Part shown: one piece after another, positions 34,451-43,275 of the stretch
Layout of the letters: each line of letters begins with the position of its first letter
Position numbering within the stretch: position 1 is the stretch's first letter
Assembly: GCF_001421885.1 (NCBI RefSeq)
Contig: NZ_LMLH01000033.1
Span: 62,001-126,000 of the forward strand
Source of the DNA: Pseudomonas sp. Leaf48
GTDB lineage: Bacteria > Pseudomonadota > Gammaproteobacteria > Pseudomonadales > Pseudomonadaceae
Direction: 5' to 3'
DNA: 64,000 nt
Notes under the pieces: model-generated
Told to the model about the DNA's origin: nothing
The model's input: only the letters and a program-made list of their open reading frames with translations
The model's database searches: none
Translations under genes and position numbers: made by a program

Positions 34451-35377
34451 GTGAGTGAGCGTTCCAGCCATTGGCAATTGCAGACCATCGTCAGCCAACT
34501 GCGCACCGCACGTGAACAGTGGCGTGCGCAAAACGGCCGGGCCAGCGGTGAGCAGGGTGGTCGCGAGCTGCCTTCCCGAGCGGCCATGGCGGAAATTCTC
34601 GAAGCCTTGTGCGGTGCGTTGTTCCCGATGCGTCTGGGGCCGGTGGACCTGCGTGAGGAGAGTGAAGATTTCTACGTCGGCCACACCCTTGATGTGGCGT
34701 TGAATGCCTTGCTTGCCCAAGCACGGCTCGAGTTGCGCTATGCAGCGCGGCACAGCGCCGAGGTCGAGACTGAAGTCGAGGCCAAAACCATCCAGATCAT
34801 CCAGGACTTCGCTCTCGCCCTGCCCGGGTTGCGCAGCCTGTTGGACACCGACGTGTTGGCGGCCTATCACGGTGACCCGGCGGCGCGCAGCGTTGATGAA
34901 GTGCTGTTGTGCTACCCGGGGATTCTGGCGGTGATTCACCATCGTCTGGCTCATCATTTATATCGGGCCGGGTTGCCGTTACTGGCGCGGATCAGTGCGG
35001 AAATCGCGCACTCGGCAACCGGCATCGATATTCACCCCGGCGCGCAGATCGGCCGCAGCTTCTTCATCGACCACGGTACCGGCGTGGTGATCGGCGAGAC
35101 GGCAATCATTGGCGAGCGCGTGCGGATTTATCAGGCGGTCACTCTGGGCGCCAAGCGTTTTCCGGCAGATGAAGACGGTCAGTTGCAGAAGGGCCAGCCT
35201 CGCCATCCGATTGTCGAGGATGATGTGGTGATCTATGCCGGGGCGACGATTCTGGGGCGGATCACCATTGGCAAGGGCTCGACCATCGGCGGTAACGTCT
35301 GGCTGACCCGCAGCGTGCCGGCGGGCAGCAACCTGACTCAGGCAAACCTGCAGCATGACGATGGGGCGCAGAAATAA
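34451..35377 (+). CDS. epsC: Serine O-acetyltransferase EpsC (CysE family)
   Basis: 308-residue enzyme making O-acetylserine, the carbon skeleton for cysteine. The N-terminal helical domain (about 1-180) is followed by a left-handed beta-helix with hexapeptide repeats (GIDIHPGAQIGRSFFIDHGTGVVIGETAIIGERVRI). Catalytic Asp/His are in FIDHGTG. GTG start at 34451 with AAGGAG upstream; the earlier frame start lies before the ribosome site and is rejected. Divergent from dcyD, consistent with the sulfur theme. Confidence 0.9.
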   Translation: MSERSSHWQLQTIVSQLRTAREQWRAQNGRASGEQGGRELPSRAAMAEILEALCGALFPMRLGPVDLREESEDFYVGHTLDVALNALLAQARLELRYAARHSAEVETEVEAKTIQIIQDFALALPGLRSLLDTDVLAAYHGDPAARSVDEVLLCYPGILAVIHHRLAHHLYRAGLPLLARISAEIAHSATGIDIHPGAQIGRSFFIDHGTGVVIGETAIIGERVRIYQAVTLGAKRFPADEDGQLQKGQPRHPIVEDDVVIYAGATILGRITIGKGSTIGGNVWLTRSVPAGSNLTQANLQHDDGAQK

Positions 35378-35441
35378 GCCCCGATTTCTTTTCAACGGCC
35401 CCGGCGCATCTCGACATGGTCCACGCCGGGGGCTGCGCGGG

Positions 35442-36029
35442 TCAGGGCTTCGGCGCCAGACTCGCCTCGCCACTCAGCCACTTCTGCGACAGGGCCTGCA
35501 GTCGCCCATCGTCCTTGATGCGCTGTAGCGCATGTTCCAGGCTGGCATGGAAAGCCGGATTGCCTTTCTGGAATGGAATCACCAGGTCCACCGGCAGCCC
35601 GACCTTGGGTTTTTCTTCGGTCAGTGCCTGCACCAATACCAGCGGCCGTGGTTGTTCGTCCTTATTCGCCAACATTTGCTCATTGACCTGACTATAAGGT
35701 TCGCTGAAGTCGAAACGATCCTTGAGTTGTGGGGTCTGTGATATGTGATTGAGGGCGACGTCGTACTTGCCACTTTCGACCCCGGTCAACAGGTCGCTGC
35801 CGTCGGTGACGACAAAGTCAGCCCGCACATCCAGTTCGCTGGCCAGCAGTTGACCGAGCTCGACTTCGAATCCGGTGAGTTTGCCGTCTTCCTTGAAACT
35901 GAAAGGCGGGGTATCGGCTTCAACGGCAATGCGCAGTTCGCCTCGGTCGTTGACGTCGTCAATCAGTTCGGCATGAGCCAATGGGCTCAAAAGGGGTAGC
36001 AGGCAGATCAGGCCAGGCAGAAATCGCAT
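35442..36029 (-). CDS. Short amino-acid-type periplasmic binding protein with reduced lobe 2
   Basis: 195 residues with a signal peptide ending SPLAHA. The first part matches SBP_bac_3: LRIAVEADTPPFSFKEDGKLTGFEVELGQLLASEL, then YDVALNHISQTPQLKDRFDFSEPYS. The end (FQKGNPAFHASLEHALQRIKDDGRLQALSQKWL) returns to lobe 1. The middle of lobe 2, including the usual GxxVGVxxGT segment, is missing, so it is about 60 residues shorter than the family. No transporter is adjacent. It may be a sensor/scavenger variant or a decayed gene. Confidence 0.75.
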   Translation of the reverse strand: MRFLPGLICLLPLLSPLAHAELIDDVNDRGELRIAVEADTPPFSFKEDGKLTGFEVELGQLLASELDVRADFVVTDGSDLLTGVESGKYDVALNHISQTPQLKDRFDFSEPYSQVNEQMLANKDEQPRPLVLVQALTEEKPKVGLPVDLVIPFQKGNPAFHASLEHALQRIKDDGRLQALSQKWLSGEASLAPKP

Positions 36030-36166
36030 GGTCACTCCTTTGAAATTATTATCGAGACCCATTGATTCAGGCTCGCTTTGCTATGGTTGTCGAGTGCCTT
36101 CGACAACAAATGGTCATTAAGTTGTGATGACCACACGGATTTTACGGAAAAAAACTGGAGAAGATA

Positions 36167-36592
36167 ATGAAAAGCTTTATGTCACGTTCGGCCATGGCTG
36201 GCCTGCTGATGGGTGTTTCGGTATTGGCCAGTGCGGCGACCCAGGCCCCCGAGGGGGCTGAAGTGTCCATCGTTGCGCCTGCGGACGGTGCGACGGTACC
36301 GCAGACTGTCGTCGTCAAATTCGCCGTAAAGGACATTGCGCTGGCACCAGCGGGTGATCCCACCAAGAACACCGGCCACCATCACTTGCTGATCGATGTC
36401 GACGAATTGCCTGCGGCCGGTCAGCCGATTCCGAACGATGCCAATCATTTGCACTTCGGCAAGGCGCAGACCCAGGCTGAAATCACGCTGACGCCGGGCA
36501 AGCACACCTTGCAACTGGAACTGGGCGACCGCAATCATCTGCCGTTCGATCCGCCGATCGTCTCTGAAAAAATCACTGTAAACGTTAAATGA
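36167..36592 (+). CDS. Exported DUF4399-family protein
   Basis: 141-residue periplasmic protein. A signal peptide ends VLASA. The mature domain contains SIVAPADGATVPQTVVVKFAVKD, the histidine cluster NTGHHHLLIDVDELP (about 63-77) and LGDRNHLPFDPP. DUF4399 proteins have no settled function; the histidine cluster could bind metal (inference). GGAGA lies before the ATG. It ends with a terminator shared with convergent serA. Confidence 0.85.
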   Translation: MKSFMSRSAMAGLLMGVSVLASAATQAPEGAEVSIVAPADGATVPQTVVVKFAVKDIALAPAGDPTKNTGHHHLLIDVDELPAAGQPIPNDANHLHFGKAQTQAEITLTPGKHTLQLELGDRNHLPFDPPIVSEKITVNVK

Positions 36593-36611
36593 CGTTGCAG
36601 CGCACATGAAA

Positions 36612-36637
36612 AAGGGAGCCAGAAGGCTCCCTTTTTT
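36612..36637. terminator. Bidirectional terminator between DUF4399 gene and serA
   Basis: Stem AAGGGAGCC (36612-36620) / GGCTCCCTT (36625-36633) with T run on the plus side and A run on the other. Confidence 0.85.
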
Positions 36638-36653
36638 ATCGCTCAAACCGCAA

Positions 36654-37883
36654 TCAGAACAGCACCCGGCTACGGATGGTGCCGTTGACGTGTTGCAGCT
36701 TCTCTTGCGCCAGCTCCGAATACTCGGCGTCTACGTCGATGACCACGTAGCCGACTTTCTCGTTGGTCTGCAGGAACTGACCGGAGATGTTGATGCCGTT
36801 TTCGGCGAAGACCTTGTTGATCTCGCTCATCACACCCGGGATGTTTTCGTGGATGTGCAACAGGCGGTGCTTGCCAGGGTGAGCCGGCAGGGCCACTTCC
36901 GGGAAGTTCACCGACGACACCGAGGTACCGTTGTCGCTGTACTTGACCAGTTTTTCCGCCACTTCCAGACCGATGTTGGCCTGGGCTTCAGCGGTGGAGC
37001 CGCCGATGTGCGGGGTCAGGATCACGTTGTCCAGGCCACGCAGCGGGCTTTCGAACTCTTCGTCGTTGGAGCGTGGCTCCACCGGGAATACGTCGATGGC
37101 GGCGCCGATCAGGTGTTTGTCCTTGATCGCTGCTGCCAGGTGGTCCAGCTCGACCACGGTGCCGCGCGCGGCGTTGATCAGGATGCCGCCTTTCTTGATG
37201 GCGCGGATTTCCTTCTCGCCGATCATCCACTGGGTCGCAGCGGTTTCCGGAACGTGCAGGGTCACGATGTCGGACATGCCCAACAGCTCGTGCAGGTTGC
37301 CGACCTGGGTGGCGTTACCCAGTGGCAGCTTGGTCACGGTGTCGTAGAAGTACACCTGCATGCCCAGGCCTTCTGCCAGGACCGACAGTTGAGTACCGAT
37401 CGAGCCGTAGCCGACGATACCCAGCTTCTTGCCGCGGATTTCGAAGGAGTTGGCCGCGCTCTTGATCCAGCCGCCACGGTGGCAGGAGGCGTTCTTCTCA
37501 GGGATACCGCGCAGCAACAGGATCGCTTCGGCCAGCACCAGTTCGGCAACGGAACGGGTGTTGGAGTACGGGGCGTTGAACACGGCGATACCGCGTTCGC
37601 GCGCCGCGCCCAGGTCGACCTGGTTGGTACCGATGCAGAAACAGCCGACAGCCACCAGCTTCTTCGCGTGATCGAAGATTTCTTCGGTCAGTTGAGTGCG
37701 GGAGCGAATGCCGATGAAGTGCGCATCAGCGATCTTTTCCTTGAGCTGGGCTTCCGGCAGAGAACCTGTGAGGTACTCGATGCTGGTGTAGCCCGCCGCC
37801 TTGAGGACGTCGACAGCCGATTGGTGGACGCCTTCGAGAAGAAGGAACTTGATCTTGCTCTTATCGAGAGAAGTCTTGCTCAT
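36654..37883 (-). CDS. serA: D-3-phosphoglycerate dehydrogenase SerA
   Basis: 409-residue NAD-dependent enzyme, first step of serine synthesis. The nucleotide-binding motif LGIVGYGSIGTQL is at about 153-165. The catalytic Arg/Glu/His are in NAARG, TPHIGGSTAEAQ and neighbouring segments. The C-terminal ACT domain (about 335-409) gives serine feedback. Length equals E. coli SerA. It is divergent from the D-2-hydroxyglutarate dehydrogenase gene; SerA also reduces 2-oxoglutarate to D-2-hydroxyglutarate. Confidence 0.97.
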   Translation of the reverse strand: MSKTSLDKSKIKFLLLEGVHQSAVDVLKAAGYTSIEYLTGSLPEAQLKEKIADAHFIGIRSRTQLTEEIFDHAKKLVAVGCFCIGTNQVDLGAARERGIAVFNAPYSNTRSVAELVLAEAILLLRGIPEKNASCHRGGWIKSAANSFEIRGKKLGIVGYGSIGTQLSVLAEGLGMQVYFYDTVTKLPLGNATQVGNLHELLGMSDIVTLHVPETAATQWMIGEKEIRAIKKGGILINAARGTVVELDHLAAAIKDKHLIGAAIDVFPVEPRSNDEEFESPLRGLDNVILTPHIGGSTAEAQANIGLEVAEKLVKYSDNGTSVSSVNFPEVALPAHPGKHRLLHIHENIPGVMSEINKVFAENGINISGQFLQTNEKVGYVVIDVDAEYSELAQEKLQHVNGTIRSRVLF

Positions 37884-38087
37884 CTGCGTAAACCTGTATC
37901 CCGGAGAAAAATGGCAGGAAGTAGCCAGCAGACGCTGACCCGGACGGCAAGAAAGCCGTCACCGCAGAACAGCCGTTGGGCACTACCCTGCGGGGTCGGT
38001 ATGCTAGCATAGGCGCCCCGCTAAACACTCATTCCTGCGACGTGAAGCGTTCTCAGGATGACCATGAATTGTTCGAGAGTTCTGTCG

Positions 38088-39482
38088 ATGACCAATCCTG
38101 CCCTGATTGATGAGCTGAAGACCCTGGTTGAGCCTGGCAAGGTGCTGACCGACGCCGACTCCCTGAATGCTTACGGCAAGGATTGGACCAAGCATTTCGC
38201 CCCGGCCCCGACGGCCATCGTGTTCCCCAAGACCACCGAGCAGGTCCAGGCCATTGTCCTGTGGGCCAATAAACACAAGGTGGCGCTGGTGCCGTCCGGT
38301 GGTCGCACCGGGCTTTCCGCCGCTGCAGTGGCAGCCAATGGCGAAGTAGTCGTCTCCTTTGATTACATGAACCAGATCCTCGACGTGAACCTCACTGATC
38401 GCACCGCCGTTTGTCAGCCAGGCGTGGTCACTGAGCATCTGCAAAACGTCGCCGAAGAAAAAGGCCTGTACTACCCGGTGGACTTCGCTTCGGCAGGTTC
38501 GAGCCAGATTGGCGGCAATATCGGCACCAATGCCGGCGGGATCAAGGTCATTCGCTATGGCATGACCCGTAACTGGGTGGCGGGCATGAAAGTGGTCACA
38601 GGCAAGGGCGATGTGCTGGAACTGAACCGCGACCTGATCAAGAACGCCACCGGTTATGACATGCGCCAGCTGTTCATCGGCGCCGAGGGCACCCTGGGCT
38701 TTGTGGTTGAAGCGACCATGCGTCTCGACCGCGCACCGAAAAACCTGACCGCCATGGTCCTCGGCACTGCCGATTTCGACTCGATCATGCCGGTGCTGCA
38801 CGCCTTCCAGAGCAAGCTGGACCTGACCGCTTTCGAGTTCTTCTCCGACAAAGCCCTGGCCAAGGTCATGGGGCGTGGTGATGTGCCGGCTCCATTCGAA
38901 ACCGATTGCCCGTTCTATGCCCTGTTGGAATTCGAGGCGACCACCGAAGAAGTGGCCAACCACGCCCTGGAAACCTTCGAGCACTGCGTCGAGCAGGGCT
39001 GGGTGCTGGACGGTGTGATGAGCCAGAGCGAAACCCAGTTGCAGAACCTGTGGAAGCTGCGCGAATACATCTCCGAAACCATTTCCCACTGGACGCCGTA
39101 CAAGAACGACATTTCGGTCACAGTATCGAAAGTCCCGGCTTTCCTGAAGGAAATCGACGCGATCGTCGGCGAACATTACCCGGACTTCGAAATCGTCTGG
39201 TTCGGCCACATTGGCGACGGCAACCTGCACCTCAATATCCTCAAGCCGGATAACCTGAGCAAGGACGAGTTTTTTGCCAAGTGCGCGACCGTCAACAAGT
39301 GGGTGTTCGAAACCGTGGAGAAGTACAACGGTTCGATTTCCGCCGAGCACGGCGTGGGCATGACCAAACGCGATTACCTGACCTACAGCCGCTCGCCGGT
39401 TGAGATCGAGTACATGAAGGCGGTCAAAGCGGTGTTCGACCCTAACGGCATCATGAACCCGGGCAAGATCTTTGCTGTTTGA
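38088..39482 (+). CDS. FAD-linked D-2-hydroxyglutarate dehydrogenase
   Basis: 464-residue GlcD/VAO-family flavoprotein. The FAD-binding PCMH domain has VPSGGRTGLSAAAVAANGEVVVSFDYMNQIL (about 74-104) and GGNIGTNAGGIKVIRYGMTRNW (about 147-168). The FAD-linked C-terminal domain has FGHIGDGNLHLNI (about 373) and SAEHGVG (about 422). Divergent from serA, matching the known Pseudomonas pairing where it reoxidises the D-2-hydroxyglutarate made by SerA. The start at 38088 was preferred over the upstream ATGs because the family sequence begins there. Confidence 0.9.
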   Translation: MTNPALIDELKTLVEPGKVLTDADSLNAYGKDWTKHFAPAPTAIVFPKTTEQVQAIVLWANKHKVALVPSGGRTGLSAAAVAANGEVVVSFDYMNQILDVNLTDRTAVCQPGVVTEHLQNVAEEKGLYYPVDFASAGSSQIGGNIGTNAGGIKVIRYGMTRNWVAGMKVVTGKGDVLELNRDLIKNATGYDMRQLFIGAEGTLGFVVEATMRLDRAPKNLTAMVLGTADFDSIMPVLHAFQSKLDLTAFEFFSDKALAKVMGRGDVPAPFETDCPFYALLEFEATTEEVANHALETFEHCVEQGWVLDGVMSQSETQLQNLWKLREYISETISHWTPYKNDISVTVSKVPAFLKEIDAIVGEHYPDFEIVWFGHIGDGNLHLNILKPDNLSKDEFFAKCATVNKWVFETVEKYNGSISAEHGVGMTKRDYLTYSRSPVEIEYMKAVKAVFDPNGIMNPGKIFAV

Positions 39483-39519
39483 TTTTCGAATGTTAAGAGC
39501 ACGAATCAGGAGTCGGTAA

Positions 39520-40185
39520 ATGAGCTATCAGCACCAGTATGTCGACGGTACGCGTATTCATTTTCCGCTGGGGAAAGTGGTGTGCATCGGGCGTAACTAC
39601 GCCGAACACGCCAAGGAGCTGGACAACCCGGTTCCAACCGAGCCGCTGCTGTTTATCAAGCCCGGCAGTTGCGTGGTGCCGCTGGAAGGTGGTTTCAGCA
39701 TTCCGACCGAGCGCGGTTCTGTTCACTACGAAGCCGAAATCGCCGTGTTGATAGGTAAGCCATTGTCGACCAAGCCAAGCCGTGAAGAAGTGCTGGATGC
39801 CATTTCCGGCTTCGCTCCAGCGCTGGACCTGACTTTGCGCGACAAGCAGGCCGAGCTGAAATCCAAAGGCTTGCCGTGGGAAATCGCCAAGAGCTTCGAC
39901 GGTGCAGCGGTGATTGCGCCGTTTGTGTCCGGCAGTACCTTTGCTGATCTGACCGATATCGGCATCCGCCTGACCATCAATGGCGAAGTGCGCCAGGATG
40001 GTAACAGCAGCGCGATGCTCAACCCGATCGTGCCGATGATTCAGCACATGGCCGGCTGCTTCTCGCTGCAGGCCGGTGACGTGATCCTCACCGGCACGCC
40101 AGTGGGCGTTGGTCCGCTGAATGTTGGCGATGAGATCGTTCTGGAATTGCCGGGCGCCAGCTCTTTCACCAGCAGCGTCCGCTAA
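39520..40185 (+). CDS. Fumarylacetoacetate hydrolase (FAH)-family protein
   Basis: 221-residue metal-dependent hydrolase/decarboxylase like FAHD1/YcgM. Motifs are VVCIGRNYAEHAKEL near 20-34, the metal-binding glutamates in VHYEAEIAVLIG (about 69-80) and the closing GDVILTGTPVGVGPL (about 186-200). Substrate probably an acylpyruvate or oxaloacetate. Follows the dehydrogenase gene by 37 nt in the same direction. Confidence 0.92.
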   Translation: MSYQHQYVDGTRIHFPLGKVVCIGRNYAEHAKELDNPVPTEPLLFIKPGSCVVPLEGGFSIPTERGSVHYEAEIAVLIGKPLSTKPSREEVLDAISGFAPALDLTLRDKQAELKSKGLPWEIAKSFDGAAVIAPFVSGSTFADLTDIGIRLTINGEVRQDGNSSAMLNPIVPMIQHMAGCFSLQAGDVILTGTPVGVGPLNVGDEIVLELPGASSFTSSVR

Positions 40186-40191
40186 AAAAGC

Positions 40192-40259
40192 AAAAGATCG
40201 CAGCCTGCGGCAGCGCCTACAGAGATTGGTGTAGGCGCTGTCGAAGGCTGCGATCTTTT
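40192..40259. repeat. REP-type hairpin after FAH gene
   Basis: Inverted repeat aaaagatcgcagcctgcggc / gaaggctgcgatctttt with inner tgtaggcgct arm. Likely also acts as a transcript end. Confidence 0.8.
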
Positions 40260-40399
40260 GATCTTTGTCGCCTTACAGGGCTTTCCCGCCATTTACCGTT
40301 TTTTTCACATCTGGTCTGGATAATTCCACGGCTTTCGGCGTCTGCGCCGAGCGCGATTATGTTATTACCCCTAGCCTGAATTCCTGGATGCATTGCCCG

Positions 40400-41326
40400 A
40401 TGGCCACCCAACCTCTGTCCACGCTCAAACCTGCCCGCCGTTCGCGCTTCGCCCTGCGTTGGTATGCCTGGCTTTTTCTGCTGGTCGCCGTCGCCTATGG
40501 CGTTGCATTTGCCCTGCACTGGGATTCGCGCGGCGTACTCTGGGTAAAGGAGCAACTCAAAAGCCCCGCCGAGCGTCAGGCGAGCATCTGGTTACCTGAT
40601 TACCGAGCCGTGATCGACGCCAAACCGTTACCGGGCATGGAAAAGGACGAGGCGTCTGATCTTGACTACGACCCCCAGACCAAAACCCTGTTTTCGGTCA
40701 TGGGCAAGAACCCGTTCCTGGTCGAACTGACTCTGCAGGGCGACGTGCTGCGCAAAATGCCGCTGGTGGGCTGGAGCAATCCAGAAGGCGTCGCCGTGCT
40801 GGGCAACGGACTGTTGGCCATTGTCGATGAACGCGAGCATCAGATCACCATCGTCAAGGTCGATGCTGACACCCGCGAACTGAATATTGCCGACTTCCCG
40901 AAGTACGACCTTGGCCCTTCGAAAGACCAGAACAAGGCCTTCGAGGGCATCACCTGGGATTCGCAAAACCAGCAACTGCTGCTGGGTGAAGAGCGCCCAC
41001 CGGCGCTGTTTACCTGGAAAGGCGACGGCAAGACGCTCAGTGGCGACAAGCAGAAACTGGCCAGCGATGCCCTGATCATGCGCAATCTGTCGGCCTTGGC
41101 CACTGATCCGCGGACTCGTCATACCCTGGCGCTGTCCGCCGATTCGCACTTGTTGCTGGAGTTGGATCTGGCGGGTAAGCCGGTCAGTTTCATGACCCTG
41201 CTGAGGGGCTTCAATGGCCTGGGCAAAACCATTCCCCGAGCCGAAGGCGTGACCATGGATGAGGCGGGCACGCTGTACATGATGAGTGAGCCGAACCTGT
41301 TCTATCGCTTCGAAAAGCAAAAGTAA
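40400..41326 (+). CDS. SdiA-regulated-family protein 1, membrane-anchored beta-propeller
   Basis: 308 residues. One N-terminal transmembrane helix (WYAWLFLLVAVAYGVAFAL, about 23-41) is followed by a periplasmic beta-propeller-like domain with repeats such as EASDLDYDPQTKTLFSVMGKNPFLVEL and EGVTMDEAGTLYMMSEPNLFYRF, as in the SdiA-regulated (PF06977) family. Function unknown. A paralogue follows at 41435. Confidence 0.82.
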   Translation: MATQPLSTLKPARRSRFALRWYAWLFLLVAVAYGVAFALHWDSRGVLWVKEQLKSPAERQASIWLPDYRAVIDAKPLPGMEKDEASDLDYDPQTKTLFSVMGKNPFLVELTLQGDVLRKMPLVGWSNPEGVAVLGNGLLAIVDEREHQITIVKVDADTRELNIADFPKYDLGPSKDQNKAFEGITWDSQNQQLLLGEERPPALFTWKGDGKTLSGDKQKLASDALIMRNLSALATDPRTRHTLALSADSHLLLELDLAGKPVSFMTLLRGFNGLGKTIPRAEGVTMDEAGTLYMMSEPNLFYRFEKQK

Positions 41327-41434
41327 TCGATACCCCGCAGGAATCTGCGGCTGCTCCTGCGGGGAATTGCTTTAAGCTTTAATTCAGACGGTCGTGATAT
41401 TTCAGTCGCCTGTTTTGAACCCGAGTCCGCCCGA

Positions 41435-42352
41435 ATGCGTCGATTTGCCCGTCCCAAGCCGCTGATTCAGATCCTGTCGGTGATCGCGCTGATTGCTTTA
41501 ATTGCAATCGGCCAATATCTGCGCCTGTTCGAGCGTGCCTGGTTCAATCTGCACACGCTGTGGCAGCCGGTGAGCAGCCAGTCCATGGGGCTGGATAAGT
41601 ATCAGGTAGTGCTGGAGGCGCAGGAGATAGCAGGTCTGGACGATGATATTTCTGCCCTGACCTACGATCCGGTGCGCCGCAGCCTGTTTACCGTCACCAA
41701 CAAGAACTCCGAGCTGATCGAGCTCTCCCTCGATGGCAGAATCCTGCGCCGGGTGGCGCTGGTCGGTTTCGGCGATCCGGAAGCGATTGAGTTCATCAGC
41801 GCCGACACCTATGTAGTCACCGATGAAAGTCAGCAGCGCTTGATCAAGATTCATCTTGAACAGGGCACCACTTTCGTCGATGCCGCAGATGCCGAGCAAA
41901 TGACCATTGGCGTACACCTGGGCGGCAACAAGGGGTTCGAAGGGCTGGCGTATGACTCTGAAGGCAAGCGCCTGTTTGTCGCCAAGGAGCGTGACCCGAT
42001 GCTGATCTACGAGGTGCGCGGCTTCCCGCATTTCAATCCGGAAAAGTCCTACTCCGTACACGTGATCAACAATCCCAAGCGCGATGCCGGAATGTTCGTA
42101 ACGGATCTTTCAAGCCTGCAATACGACGAGCGCAGCGGCCACTTGCTGGCGCTGTCTGATGAGTCGCGGCTGATTATGGAGCTGGATGTGAACGGACGAC
42201 CGCTGAGCACCCTGTCACTGGGCATGGGCCGGCAGGGCCTGAAAAAGAACGTGCCCCAGGCAGAAGGGATTGCCATGGATGACGACGGTACTATTTACCT
42301 GGTCAGCGAGCCGAACCTGTTTTACGTCTTCAAGAAACCTGCACAACCCTGA
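41435..42352 (+). CDS. SdiA-regulated-family protein 2, membrane-anchored beta-propeller
   Basis: 305-residue paralogue of the preceding gene. It has an N-terminal transmembrane helix (LIQILSVIALIALIAIGQYL), then the same repeat logic: DDISALTYDPVRRSLFTVTNKNSELIEL, GFEGLAYDSEGKRLFVAKERDP, EGIAMDDDGTIYLVSEPNLFYVF. A possible tandem duplication. Function unknown. Confidence 0.82.
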   Translation: MRRFARPKPLIQILSVIALIALIAIGQYLRLFERAWFNLHTLWQPVSSQSMGLDKYQVVLEAQEIAGLDDDISALTYDPVRRSLFTVTNKNSELIELSLDGRILRRVALVGFGDPEAIEFISADTYVVTDESQQRLIKIHLEQGTTFVDAADAEQMTIGVHLGGNKGFEGLAYDSEGKRLFVAKERDPMLIYEVRGFPHFNPEKSYSVHVINNPKRDAGMFVTDLSSLQYDERSGHLLALSDESRLIMELDVNGRPLSTLSLGMGRQGLKKNVPQAEGIAMDDDGTIYLVSEPNLFYVFKKPAQP

Positions 42353-42368
42353 TACACACCAAAAACAA

Positions 42369-42460
42369 CTGTGGGAGCGGGCTTGCTCGCGAAAGCGGAC
42401 TATCAGTCGACATCTCTTTTGACTGATAGTCCGCTTTCGCGAGCAAGCCCGCTCCCACAG
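42369..42460. repeat. Perfect REPIN: 40-bp inverted arms
   Basis: Arms 42369-42408 and 42421-42460 are perfectly complementary with a 12-nt loop; the outer part is ctgtgggagcgggcttgctc. Located between the convergent SdiA-regulated gene and rpiA. Exact identity over 40 bp suggests recent formation. Confidence 0.92.
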
Positions 42461-42478
42461 GTTTTTTTTCGCGTTTGA

Positions 42479-43153
42479 TTACTCGGCGCGCAGGGTTTTC
42501 ACGCCTTCGCTGGTACCCAACAGCAACAGATCCGCCGGGCGTGCCGCGAACAAGCCATTGGTGACCACACCGACGATCGCGTTGATCTGGGTCTCCAGCT
42601 CCACCGGATTGGTGATCTGCATGTTGAACACGTCGAGGATGATGTTGCCGTTGTCGGTCAGCACGCCTTCGCGGTAAACCGGGTCGCCACCGAGCTTCAC
42701 CAGTTCGCGGGCCACATGGCTGCGGGCCATCGGGATCACTTCGACCGGCAGCGGGAAGGTGCCCAGTACTGGCACCAGTTTGCTGGCATCGGCGATGCAG
42801 ATGAAGGTCTTGGCCACGGCCGCGACAATCTTCTCGCGGGTCAGAGCGGCGCCACCGCCCTTGATCAGGTTCAAGTGCTCGTCGCTTTCATCGGCACCGT
42901 CGACGTAGAACTCCAGGTCGCTGACAGTGTTCAGCTCATAAACCGGAATGCCGTGGCCCTTGAGGCGTGCAGCGGTGGCTTCGGAGCTGGCGACGGCGCC
43001 GTCGAACGCGCCTTTGTGTTGGGCCAGGGCATCGATGAAGCAGTTGGCGGTGGAGCCGGTGCCGACCCCGACGATGCTCTTGTCGTCGAGTTTCGGGAGG
43101 ATGAAGTCGACGGCGGCCTGAGCCACTGCCTGTTTGAGTTGATCCTGGGTCAT
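42479..43153 (-). CDS. rpiA: Ribose-5-phosphate isomerase A
   Basis: 224-residue pentose-phosphate enzyme interconverting ribose-5-phosphate and ribulose-5-phosphate. Motifs are VGVGTGSTANCFIDAL (about 28-43), the catalytic-site stretch YVDGADESDEHLNLIKGGGAALTREKIVA (about 83-111) and ITNPVELE. The start at 43153 is the family start; the longer frame upstream reads into tandem repeats and is not coding. Confidence 0.96.
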   Translation of the reverse strand: MTQDQLKQAVAQAAVDFILPKLDDKSIVGVGTGSTANCFIDALAQHKGAFDGAVASSEATAARLKGHGIPVYELNTVSDLEFYVDGADESDEHLNLIKGGGAALTREKIVAAVAKTFICIADASKLVPVLGTFPLPVEVIPMARSHVARELVKLGGDPVYREGVLTDNGNIILDVFNMQITNPVELETQINAIVGVVTNGLFAARPADLLLLGTSEGVKTLRAE

Positions 43154-43275
43154 GCGGGCTCCGAGGTGCCGAAGAGGGTGAAGAAAAGCCGGCATTATAG
43201 GCCCCGGGGCGAGTAAGGTCATTGCCCGATTACCCGTTTGCTGGAATACGCACACCTTAGCGCAGAGGAGGCTGC

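Noticed and set aside
36606..38012. 468-codon plus-strand frame over serA
   Set aside because: Shadow of serA; it has no domain of its own and crosses the DUF4399/serA terminator.
37884..38087. Riboswitch or attenuator between serA and the dehydrogenase gene
   Set aside because: No glycine, SAM or T-box-like core recognisable; it appears to be a plain divergent promoter region.
38004..39350. 448-codon minus-strand frame opposite the D-2-hydroxyglutarate dehydrogenase gene
   Set aside because: Shadow of a well-supported plus-strand gene.
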